Notes under the pieces: model-generated
Database searches by the model: none
What the model was told of the DNA's origin: nothing
Seen by the model: only the letters and a program-made list of their open reading frames with translations
Program-made: the position numbers and the translations under genes
Assembly: GCF_003952425.1 (NCBI RefSeq)
Contig: NZ_CP034449.1
Span: 62,001-126,000, forward strand
Reading direction: 5' to 3'
DNA from: Mesorhizobium sp. M2A.F.Ca.ET.046.03.2.1
Lineage (GTDB): Bacteria > Pseudomonadota > Alphaproteobacteria > Rhizobiales > Rhizobiaceae
Length of the DNA: 64,000 nt
Shown here: in pieces, positions 56,845 to 64,000 of the stretch
Position numbering within the stretch: the stretch's first letter is position 1
Layout of the letters: every line of letters begins with the position of its first letter

Positions 56845-57777
56845 TTACGCCGGCACGCGCTTCAGCGCCTGCGCCATGCAGTGGATGCCGCCGCCGGTCT
56901 TGGAGATCTCGCTCATGTCGACGGCCGCGACCTCGATGCCGCGCGCCTTCAGCTGGCCAATCAGCGTCTTGCTCGACGTGGGCGCGATCACCCTGTCCTT
57001 GCCGAGCGACATGAAGTTGCAGCCGAGCGCCATCGTGTCCTGGAAGGGCACGTCGATGATCTCATGGCCCTTGCCTTTCAGCCAGTCGACGATGCCGGGC
57101 TCGGTGCAGGCGAGGCAGACGGCGGTGAGCTTTTCGGCGATCGGCACCACCATCAGATCGATGTGGACATAATATTCGTCGATGAAGGCAAGACGCGTCT
57201 CCCAGCCTTCCTTGTCGAACCATTCCTTCACCTGGCGGGCGCCTTCTTCCTGGGTGCGGGCGCCGCCGCAGCCGATCAGCACGACGCCCTCCTCGATGAC
57301 GTTGAAGTCGCCACCTTCGAAGGTGCCGGCCGTCACCATGTCGTAGATCGGGATGCCGAGCTTCTCATAGGTGCGGATGGCGGCGTAGTTCTCGCCGCGC
57401 CGCCACCAGTTGGCCATGGCGGTGATGAAGGCGCCGTAGGGCGTCATGACGCTGGAGTCGCGCGAATAGACCTGCATCGGCAGTTCCGGCGTCGGCTCGT
57501 GCCAGTGGATATTGACGCCGAAATGCTCGTAGGCTGCGACGAGGTCCTTATGCTGCGCCTGAGCGATCTGGATGTTGCAGGGCGCCTCGCGCAGATGTTT
57601 CCTGGATAGCGAGCTGGTCGACAGGTGGCGCAGGAAGTTCGGCGAGCCGAGCAGCACGTCAGTCAGCACATCGGTCTCGTTGGCGAAGCCCCAGGCGGTC
57701 AGCGGCTTGGTGCCGCCATTGGGGTTGCGGCGCTGCAGCGAGAAGGGCTCGGCGACGATGCGGTCATGGACGGTCAT
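56845..57777 (-). CDS. Amidinohydrolase of the DDAH/arginine deiminase superfamily
   Basis: AAGGAG before the ATG at 57777 gives 310 residues. TAGTFEGGDFNVIEEGVVLI holds substrate-binding acidic residues, YYVHIDLMVVPI the catalytic His, and GGGIHCMAQ the nucleophilic Cys at the C terminus. Such enzymes hydrolyse or transfer amidino groups of arginine, methylarginines or related guanidino compounds. The gene ends the operon that starts with the M20 enzyme, and a polyamine-type transporter lies nearby. The exact substrate is inferred only to class. Confidence 0.85.
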   Translation of the reverse strand: MTVHDRIVAEPFSLQRRNPNGGTKPLTAWGFANETDVLTDVLLGSPNFLRHLSTSSLSRKHLREAPCNIQIAQAQHKDLVAAYEHFGVNIHWHEPTPELPMQVYSRDSSVMTPYGAFITAMANWWRRGENYAAIRTYEKLGIPIYDMVTAGTFEGGDFNVIEEGVVLIGCGGARTQEEGARQVKEWFDKEGWETRLAFIDEYYVHIDLMVVPIAEKLTAVCLACTEPGIVDWLKGKGHEIIDVPFQDTMALGCNFMSLGKDRVIAPTSSKTLIGQLKARGIEVAAVDMSEISKTGGGIHCMAQALKRVPA

Positions 57778-57808
57778 GGGGTTCTCCTTGGACTGTTTTG
57801 TTGATCGG

Positions 57809-59404
57809 TCATGCGGTGGAAGCGGCCGGGATCCACCAGTCGCGCCCGCGCGCGGTGGTGACATATTCCGGCCAGCGGAAGTTGATCGGCGGTTCATAGT
57901 CGCAGAGCGGCGCGATCCAGTTCGAGCCGCCGATGCCGCCGCCGGTCCGCCTGACGAACTCGTCCATCGCGGCATCGCGCGCGGCCTTGTCCTCCAGCAG
58001 GCGCAGTGCCGTCAGCGCGACCGTCTTGGCGGCGCAGGTGACCATCGGATCGATGGTGGCGGAGATGCCGCCCAGCGCGTTCATCGCCCAGGATGGATAG
58101 ACATGGCCCTTGGCCGCGCGCAGCGCCGGGCGGGCGATGTAGAAACGCGATGTCGGCGCGTGCCAGCTCATGTCGGTGTAGTCGTCGGAGGTGGAGTTCA
58201 CCTGCGAGGGCGGCAGGTCGCGGCGCAGGATCGCCTCGGCCTCCTGCGGCGCGATAAGCCGCTCCAGCTCGTCGATGAACGGGTTTTCGGTCGCCTCGCC
58301 GCCGGCATTGACCTGGACCTCGCGCCCGATCGCCCTCGCCTCTTCGTTCCATTGCGGCGCGCCGACAGTGGAGAGCGCCTGATAGGTGATATCGGCCATG
58401 GCGTGGTTGGCGAGCCCCGGCCGCGACTTCGAGACCCAATGACGCTCGTAGCGGCAGCCGCTCATCCTGGCAGCGGCTTCGGCGTTACGGTCGAGCACCG
58501 CGGTCACCTGTTCGGCCATGGCGATGGTCGGCACGCGGATCATGTACTGGATCTCGGCAAGGCCGGCCGGCAGATTGTCGGCGGTCGCCTGCCCTGCCGT
58601 CAGGATCGCCTCGCTGATCGACCAGCCGCCCTGATGGGTGAGCATGGAATCGCGCAGCGCCTTGGAGGCCATGTACATCATCATCAGCGCGTCATTGGCG
58701 CCGGGCGCCCGCACCGCCGAATGCGCCTGCGGGATGGGTGCTGCGTCGCTTGCCGCGCGGCCCCAATTCTCGGGCTCGTCGCAGACGAAGCGGTAGATCA
58801 TCGAATAGGCGGCGCCGCAATGCGTGTCCCAGCGCGCGGTGTTGCAGAGCGGCAGCATGTAGAAGGGATGGAAGGAGATCATGCCGGCAAGGCCGTCATA
58901 ATAGCCTTTTGCCGCATGGATCGGTTTCGAGCCCCGCACCTTCTCGGCCGGCTCGCCGGTGAAGCGCAGCGTGCCCTTGATGCCATGCTCCAGCATCGCC
59001 GCCTTAGTCGCGAGCAACCCGCCGAGGCTGCCGATGCCGAGGCCCGAATGCGGATCGGTGTGGCCGCCGGCCTGAAATCCCAAGCCTTCTCGCGGCCGCT
59101 TCACCGTCGCGGCGTCCTGGCAGTTGCCGGGCACGGCGTCATACTCGCCATACATGCCGATCACCGGGCCGTCGCCATTCGTCCAGTGGGCGCAGAAGGC
59201 CGTCGGCATGCCGCCGGAGCCTTCCTCGACCGAGAAGCCTTCGCGCTTCAGCCGCTCGACATACCAGGCCGCCGATTGATATTCGCGCCAGGCGGTCTCG
59301 CCGAAATCGAAGATGGTGCGCGTCCAGGCCGACAGCAGCGGCTGGATGCCGTCGATGCAGGCAAGCGCGGTTTCCTGCGCTGAACTCGTCACCGGTTTGT
59401 CCAT
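57809..59404 (-). CDS. M20-family amidohydrolase (AbgB-like)
   Basis: The start at 59404 gives 531 residues. MYGEYDAVPGNCQDAATVKR and GFQAGGHTDPHSGLGIGSLG form the first metal-binding region. TGEPAEKVRGSKPIHAAKGY and FHPFYMLP follow. TSDDYTDMSWHAPTSRFYIA near the C terminus is typical of the AbgB/aminobenzoyl-glutamate hydrolase group. It would cleave an amide, for example an N-acyl amino acid. It is cotranscribed with the amidinohydrolase and divergent from the LysR gene. Confidence 0.87.
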   Translation of the reverse strand: MDKPVTSSAQETALACIDGIQPLLSAWTRTIFDFGETAWREYQSAAWYVERLKREGFSVEEGSGGMPTAFCAHWTNGDGPVIGMYGEYDAVPGNCQDAATVKRPREGLGFQAGGHTDPHSGLGIGSLGGLLATKAAMLEHGIKGTLRFTGEPAEKVRGSKPIHAAKGYYDGLAGMISFHPFYMLPLCNTARWDTHCGAAYSMIYRFVCDEPENWGRAASDAAPIPQAHSAVRAPGANDALMMMYMASKALRDSMLTHQGGWSISEAILTAGQATADNLPAGLAEIQYMIRVPTIAMAEQVTAVLDRNAEAAARMSGCRYERHWVSKSRPGLANHAMADITYQALSTVGAPQWNEEARAIGREVQVNAGGEATENPFIDELERLIAPQEAEAILRRDLPPSQVNSTSDDYTDMSWHAPTSRFYIARPALRAAKGHVYPSWAMNALGGISATIDPMVTCAAKTVALTALRLLEDKAARDAAMDEFVRRTGGGIGGSNWIAPLCDYEPPINFRWPEYVTTARGRDWWIPAASTA

Positions 59405-59431
59405 GGTGCAAGAAAAGCAGTGAAGCGGCTC

Positions 59432-59444
59432 ATCAAAAAGTGAT
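59432..59444. promoter_or_regulatory. ATCA-N5-TGAT, candidate LysR-type operator
   Basis: The short inverted repeat also satisfies the T-N11-A rule of LysR boxes. It lies in the 82-base gap between the divergent M20 and LysR genes. Confidence 0.35.
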
Positions 59445-59486
59445 ATGTTTTCCCGGCTCGTGCAAATTCGGTTCACCTGAGGCCTC

Positions 59487-60374
59487 TTGCGAATACCCTC
59501 CACGCAGGCGCTGCGCGCCCTCGACAGTTTTGCCCGTCACGGCAGCGTATGGCGCGCCGCCGACGAGCTTCACCTCACCCGCAGCGCCGTCTCGCATCAG
59601 CTACGGCTGCTTGAGCGCGACCTCGGCTTCGATCTCCTGCAGCGCATCGGCAAGGGCGTGGCGCTGACGCCGCGCGGCCAGCGCTACGCGGCCGACGTCA
59701 GGAAGGCGCTGACCGTGCTCGGCGACGCGGGGACGCACAACAACGGTGCCGGCGTCGGCGGCTCCTTCGCCATCTCCTGCCCGCCGGGCTTCGCCTCGAT
59801 GTTCCTGTGCACGCATATCGGCGAGTTCCAGCAAATGTATCCGGATGTGGCGCTGTCGGTGCTCACGCCGCGGCGGCTCGACGACGTCTCAAATCCGGAC
59901 GCCGACGCCTTCATCGCCTTCGGGGTCGGCAACTGGCCGAACCGGGCCGTGGAACTGCTCTGCGAAGTCTCCTTCACGCCGCTCTGCAGTCCAAGGCTGC
60001 TCAACAAGGTCGGCGGCTTTTCCAAACCCGCCGACGTGCTGCGCGCCAGCCTGCTCCATCTCAGCGACACCGAGGACTGGGCGCGCTGGCTGGCGCTGTC
60101 CAAGGTGGAAAATCCCGATACCGAAGGCGGCATCTTCTTTTCCGACATGAACCTCGTCTTCTCGGCGGCGATCGCCGGCCAGGGCATTGCGCTGGGCGAC
60201 GAGCTGACCGGCCGCCAGGCGCTGAGCGAAGGCCGGCTGGTCAAGCCTTTCGAGGCGACCATCCCCTCGCCGCGCTCCTATTTCCTTGTCTTCGAGCACG
60301 CCAAGGCGGGGCACCCGGTGCTCAACGCCTTCGGCGACTGGCTGAGGGCGAAGCTGTCGGAGAGCAGGGTTTAG
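59487..60374 (+). CDS. LysR-family transcriptional regulator
   Basis: A TTG start at 59487 with GAGG upstream gives 295 residues. The helix-turn-helix opens IPSTQALRALDSFARHGSVW and continues AADELHLTRSAVSHQLRLLE. The C-terminal domain binds the inducer, with FTPLCSPRLL and FSDMNLVFSAAIAGQGIALG typical of the GcvA-like branch. It is divergent from the M20 gene and most likely controls it, and possibly the transporter downstream. Confidence 0.88.
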   Translation: MRIPSTQALRALDSFARHGSVWRAADELHLTRSAVSHQLRLLERDLGFDLLQRIGKGVALTPRGQRYAADVRKALTVLGDAGTHNNGAGVGGSFAISCPPGFASMFLCTHIGEFQQMYPDVALSVLTPRRLDDVSNPDADAFIAFGVGNWPNRAVELLCEVSFTPLCSPRLLNKVGGFSKPADVLRASLLHLSDTEDWARWLALSKVENPDTEGGIFFSDMNLVFSAAIAGQGIALGDELTGRQALSEGRLVKPFEATIPSPRSYFLVFEHAKAGHPVLNAFGDWLRAKLSESRV

Positions 60375-60397
60375 ATTGAGTGCTGCCGCCCTCTCCG

Positions 60398-60556
60398 GTC
60401 GTCATCCTCGGGCTTGACCCGAGGATCCATGCCGTGACGTTGGCCGAAGTGTGCGGCGGGCGAGAATTCTGGACCGTTGCAACGCTCGTGTGTAACGGTG
60501 TGGATTCCAGGGTCTGCGCGCGTCGCTTCGCTCCTTGCTCCGCCCTGGAATGACGA
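60398..60556. repeat. Palindromic repeat family C, second copy
   Basis: Ends GTCATCCTCGGGCTTGACCC and inverted CCCTGGAATGACGA match the copy at 24425-24581, with an inner AACGGTGTGGATTCCAGGGTC block. It lies between the LysR gene and the transporter operon. Confidence 0.75.
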
Positions 60557-60742
60557 GGGCATGAAGGCTTTCGCCAATCGCGAACGTTAGTGAGCGCCGA
60601 ACGCCCGCGTCTGCACACGCTGTTGCCACCTGCCAATACGGGTCACCCGTGAATCAAATTTGCCGATCAGGCGAAAACTATTCGGTTGCGGTGAGCCGCA
60701 GCCATGCCTACGATTTCATTGGGAACTGAGGAAAGAGCCAGG

Positions 60743-61837
60743 ATGCAGCAACCCGGCCGGGCCGCAGAAATCAAAGCGAACGGGATCGGCAAGAGCTTCG
60801 GCTCGTTCCGGGCGCTCGATAACCTGTCGCTCGATATCGGCCGCGGCGAGTTCCTGACGCTGCTTGGCCCTTCCGGCTCCGGCAAGACCACTTTCCTGAT
60901 GATCCTAGCTGGCTTCGTGCAGCCGAGCGAGGGCAGGCTTTTCAGCGACGGTGTCGACATCACCAACCGCCCGGCGGAGCAGCGCGCCGCCGGGATGGTG
61001 TTCCAGGGCTATGCGTTGTTCCCGCATATGAGCGTGGAGCAGAACATCGCCTTCCCGCTCAGAGTGCGCAAGAAATCCGCCTCGGAAATCAAGAGCCGTG
61101 TCGGCGAGATGGTCGAGCGCGTCGGCCTCAAGGGGCACGAGAAGAAACTGCCGGCACAGCTTTCCGGCGGCCAGCAGCAGCGCGTGGCGCTGGCCCGTGC
61201 GCTGGTGTTCGAGCCGGGCGTGCTGCTGCTCGACGAGCCGTTCTCGGCGCTGGACAAGAGCCTGCGCGGCCAGATGCAGGCCGAGATGAAGCGGCTGCAC
61301 CAAGAGACCGGCACAACCTTCGTCTTCGTCACCCACGACCAGAGCGAAGCGCTGGCGCTGTCCTCGCGCGTCGCCATCTTCAACCACGGCAAGCTCTTGC
61401 AGGTGGGCCGGCCGGATGAGGTCTACGACCGGCCGGCGAACCGCTTCGTCGCCGAGTTCCTGGGCGAGATCAACATGCTGCCGGTGAAGGGCGTGCGCCC
61501 CGCCGACAATGGCGCCACGGGGCTCTGCGAGGACCGCGCGGTCAACATGCGCTGCAAGGCGGAGGCGATCAAAGGCGACGCCATCCTCGCCATCCGCCCC
61601 GAGGACATGTCGATCGCGCCGGAAGCGTCGGTCAACCAGAACGGCATTGCCGCGACGGCCGTCGCCTCGACCTATCTGGGCGCGGCGACCAAGCTCGACC
61701 TCACCACGCGCCAGGGCGCCAGGGTCACCGTTTCGGTGCCGAACGAAGTGGCTGCGGCGGCGCTCAGCAAAGGCAATTCGGTCTGGCTTACATGGCCAGC
61801 GGAAAAGGGTTTCCTCCTTCCGGATGGAGGACAGTAA
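60743..61837 (+). CDS. ABC transporter ATPase, spermidine/putrescine type (PotA-like)
   Basis: The start at 60743 gives 364 residues; an upstream ATG at 60704 has no better ribosome site. It carries Walker A GPSGSGKTT, signature LSGGQQQRVALARAL, Walker B VLLLDEPFSALD and His switch FVTHDQSEALAL. The C-terminal TOBE domain has FLGEINMLP and AIRPEDM. The family drives uptake of polyamines, thiamine, iron or other small cations. It is the first gene of a four-gene operon. Confidence 0.88.
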   Translation: MQQPGRAAEIKANGIGKSFGSFRALDNLSLDIGRGEFLTLLGPSGSGKTTFLMILAGFVQPSEGRLFSDGVDITNRPAEQRAAGMVFQGYALFPHMSVEQNIAFPLRVRKKSASEIKSRVGEMVERVGLKGHEKKLPAQLSGGQQQRVALARALVFEPGVLLLDEPFSALDKSLRGQMQAEMKRLHQETGTTFVFVTHDQSEALALSSRVAIFNHGKLLQVGRPDEVYDRPANRFVAEFLGEINMLPVKGVRPADNGATGLCEDRAVNMRCKAEAIKGDAILAIRPEDMSIAPEASVNQNGIAATAVASTYLGAATKLDLTTRQGARVTVSVPNEVAAAALSKGNSVWLTWPAEKGFLLPDGGQ

Positions 61838-61911
61838 GCACCGCCGTCGCGGCCAGACACATCACCGCGGCGGCTTCCGGTTCAAATCAACGACAAAAAA
61901 GGGGAACTGAC

Positions 61912-63024
61912 ATGAGCGATACAAAGAAACAGACGATCGAATCCCTCGCCGAGCGGACCAAGCGCGGCGAGATCTCACGCCGCCAGTTTGCGCAACTAGC
62001 GGGCTTGGCGCTCGCCGGCACGCCGCTGTTGTTGCGCTCGACCGGCGCCTTCGCCGAGACCAAAGGGCTGGTGCTGGTGAACTGGGGCGGCGACGCCATC
62101 ACGGCTTACGACGCCGCTTACGGCCAGGCCTTCACCAAAGACACCGGCATCCCGGTCAAGATGGACGGCTCGGGCCCGACGGAAGGCGCCATCGCCGCGC
62201 AGTTCAAGAGCGGCGCGCCGACCTGGGACCTGGTCGACGTCGACCCGTTCTCGGCGATCACGCTGGGCGGCCAAGGCATGCTCGAGCCGATCGACTACAA
62301 GATCGTCGACAAGAGCAAGATGCGGCCGGGCTTCGGCTGGGAGTATGCAGCCTCCACCTACTTCTTCTCCTATGTGATCGCTTACGACTCGCAGAAGTTC
62401 GGCTCCAACGCGCCGACCGGCATGGCCGACTTCTTCGACGTCAAGAAATTCCCAGGCAAGCGCTCGCTCTACAAATGGGGCGTGTCGAGCTGGGAAGCCG
62501 CACTTCTGGCCGACGGCGTCGCGCCTGCCTCGCTCTATCCGCTCGATCTGAAGCGCGCGCATGACAAGATCGCCGCCTTCAAGGAAAACGTCGTCTCCTA
62601 TTGGGGCGGCGGCGCCGAAAGTCAGAGCGTGCTGCTCAACGGCGAGGCCTCGATGGCGATCGTCTGGTCGACGCGCGCCTCGCTGATCGAGCAGGACTCC
62701 GGCGGCCAGATCAAGTTCATCTGGGACCAGGGCCTGATCTCGCCCGGCGCGCTGGCGGTGCTCAAGAACAACCCCGGCGGCAAGGACGCGGCGATGAAGT
62801 TCATCGCCAGCACGCAGGATCCGCAGAAGGAGTTGGTGATGTTCGACAAGCTCGGCCAGGGTCCGGCCAATCCGGCGGCCGACGCGCTGATCCCCGCCGA
62901 CAAAAAGCGCATCAATCCCGTCGATCCGGACAACATGAAGAAGCAGATCGCGCTCGACATGGAGTGGTACGCCAAGAATTACGGCGCCGCGCTCGACGAA
63001 TACACCAAGATCATCTCCGCCTGA
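61912..63024 (+). CDS. ABC transporter substrate-binding protein (PotD-like)
   Basis: The start at 61912 gives 370 residues. A Tat signal, ISRRQFAQLAGLALAGTPLL, precedes cleavage near AFA. LVLVNWGGDAITAYDAAYGQ is the usual opening of this binding-protein group, and TWDLVDVDPFSAITLGGQGM the hinge region. VWSTRASL and GALAVLKNNP follow. The protein collects a small, probably positively charged or nitrogen-rich compound in the periplasm. The neighbouring amidinohydrolase hints at an arginine- or guanidine-type ligand. Confidence 0.87.
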   Translation: MSDTKKQTIESLAERTKRGEISRRQFAQLAGLALAGTPLLLRSTGAFAETKGLVLVNWGGDAITAYDAAYGQAFTKDTGIPVKMDGSGPTEGAIAAQFKSGAPTWDLVDVDPFSAITLGGQGMLEPIDYKIVDKSKMRPGFGWEYAASTYFFSYVIAYDSQKFGSNAPTGMADFFDVKKFPGKRSLYKWGVSSWEAALLADGVAPASLYPLDLKRAHDKIAAFKENVVSYWGGGAESQSVLLNGEASMAIVWSTRASLIEQDSGGQIKFIWDQGLISPGALAVLKNNPGGKDAAMKFIASTQDPQKELVMFDKLGQGPANPAADALIPADKKRINPVDPDNMKKQIALDMEWYAKNYGAALDEYTKIISA

Positions 63025-63047
63025 TCAGGGCGGAGACTTTCTCACTG

Positions 63048-63881
63048 ATGAGAGGCACCCTCTCCGACAGGATGGGCGCGGCGCTGCTGATGGCGCCGCT
63101 GCTTCTGTTCCTGGTCCTTGCCTATGCCTGGCCGTTCCTCGGCGTGGTGAAGTGGAGTTTTACGCTTCCCACGCCCGGGCTCGGCCAGTACCATGCTTTG
63201 CTCACCGACGACCTGGTGCAGTCGGTATTCATCCGCACGCTGCGCATCGCGGCGATCGTCACTCTCATCTCCGTCACCGCCGCTTACGCCATCACCGTGG
63301 TGTGGGTGCGCGGCAGTCCGCTGCAGCGCGTGCTGGCCGAATTCTGCATCCTGGTGCCATTTTGGATCTCCGTACTCACCCGCGCCTTCGGCTGGGTGGC
63401 GCTGCTCTCCAATCGCGGCCTGATCAACACCTGGCTGCAATCGATCGGCTTCATCTCCGAGCCGCTGACACTGGTGCGCAACGAATTCGGCGTCATCGTC
63501 GGCATGTCGCATTTTTTGATCCCCTTCGCGGTGTTCCCGCTGGCGTCCGCCATGCGCAGCCTGGACGAGCGCGTGCTGCTCGCGGCGCGCGGGCTCGGCT
63601 CCAGCCGCATGCGCACCTTCTGGACCGTGTTCGTGCCGATGACGCGCTCCGGCATCATCGGCTCGGCGATGATCACCTTCGTGTTCTCGCTGGGCTTCTT
63701 CGTCACGCCGGCAATCCTCGGCGGCGGCCGCAGCGTGATGATCGCGGAGCTGATCTATCTGCGCATCTTCCAGAGCCCGGACTGGGGGCTGGGGGCGGCG
63801 ATCAGCGTCGTGCTGGTGGTGTTCGTCGGCGCGCTGATGGCGCTGCTTTTCCGCTACGTCAAACCGAAGCAGCTGGTGTAG
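63048..63881 (+). CDS. ABC transporter permease (PotB-like)
   Basis: This 277-residue protein has about six membrane helices. The EAA loop reads LLAARGLGSSRMRTFWTVFV near residue 180. SHFLIPFAVFPLASAMRSLD and FFVTPAILGGGRSVMIAELI are typical of the PotB group. It begins 24 bases after the binding-protein stop. The second permease gene starts six bases after its stop. Confidence 0.87.
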   Translation: MRGTLSDRMGAALLMAPLLLFLVLAYAWPFLGVVKWSFTLPTPGLGQYHALLTDDLVQSVFIRTLRIAAIVTLISVTAAYAITVVWVRGSPLQRVLAEFCILVPFWISVLTRAFGWVALLSNRGLINTWLQSIGFISEPLTLVRNEFGVIVGMSHFLIPFAVFPLASAMRSLDERVLLAARGLGSSRMRTFWTVFVPMTRSGIIGSAMITFVFSLGFFVTPAILGGGRSVMIAELIYLRIFQSPDWGLGAAISVVLVVFVGALMALLFRYVKPKQLV

Positions 63882-63886
63882 CCAAG

Positions 63887-64000
63887 ATGCCGACCTATCG
63901 TCCCGGCCCCGTCTCGCTCGCCCTCGCCGTGCTGGTGGCGCTGTTCCTCCTGATGCCGCTGCTTGCCGTCATCCCGGTGTCGCTGACGCCGAGCCGCATG
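63887..64000 (+). CDS. Second ABC transporter permease (PotC-like), partial
   Basis: The ATG at 63887 opens MPTYRPGPVSLALAVLVALF then LLMPLLAVIPVSLTPSRM, the first helix and following loop of a PotC-type permease. The window ends inside the gene. Position directly after PotB supports the assignment. Confidence 0.75.
   Translation, partial: MPTYRPGPVSLALAVLVALFLLMPLLAVIPVSLTPSRM

Overview
The window is high-GC DNA from an alphaproteobacterium of the order Rhizobiales, most like Mesorhizobium or a close relative. This rests on the gene families present (BA14K, DUF982, DUF2778/Tlde1, ThuA/ThuB, YqaA, a DUF4239 remnant), on a groESL operon with a CIRCE operator, and on several families of palindromic intergenic repeats. 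No rRNA, tRNA or CRISPR array was seen. Names come from reading motifs in the translated sequence; no database search was possible.

Layout. 0.2-2.3 kb: a NarL-type two-component pair, followed by an octamer minisatellite. 2.6-4.1 kb: two tandem paralogous genes for exported Gly/Asn/Ser-rich proteins. 4.4-5.3 kb: an EamA exporter. 5.9-10.9 kb: four genes coupled by ATGA overlaps (acyltransferase, two GT2 glycosyltransferases, an ABC exporter), probably making and exporting an acylated glycan. 11.1-13.2 kb: minCDE. 13.4-18.4 kb: small exported proteins, a Rieske-FAD oxidoreductase, an exported truncated globin and a frameshifted FAD-linked oxidase. 18.9-27.1 kb: BA14K protein, KamA-type radical SAM enzyme, a VOC/YafY divergent pair, an acyl-CoA synthetase, and exported and coiled-coil hypotheticals.

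27.5-33.2 kb is a chaperone region: CIRCE, groES, groEL, a 73-residue protein, a helix-turn-helix protein, DUF982 and htpG. 33.3-37.1 kb carries a serine hydrolase, an ABC-F ATPase and a 2OG-Fe(II) oxygenase. 37.3-46.8 kb holds three insertion sequences (IS5-like, IS481-like, IS630-like). The first two sit inside repeat elements. Between them are an OsmC/AhpD-like pair, an acid phosphatase with a candidate Pho box divergent from a di-haem peroxidase, and a HxlR regulator divergent from a RibD/DHFR-like reductase.

47-53.8 kb is a mixed region with small proteins, YqaA, a cupin, a cytochrome c'-like protein, a decayed multicopper oxidase, a DUF2778 protein, a GT1 glycosyltransferase and a DUF4239 remnant. 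53.9-55.8 kb holds a thuAB-like pair. 56-64 kb looks like a catabolic locus for an N-containing, possibly guanidino or amide, compound: BKACE-like enzyme, amidinohydrolase, M20 amidase, divergent LysR regulator, and a polyamine-type ABC transporter whose last permease gene runs off the window.

No wholly new defence or mobile system is evident. The points most worth following are the paired low-complexity exported proteins with a shared upstream element, the coupled glycan operon, the chaperone-linked small genes, the exported truncated globin, and the overlapping palindromes at groES.
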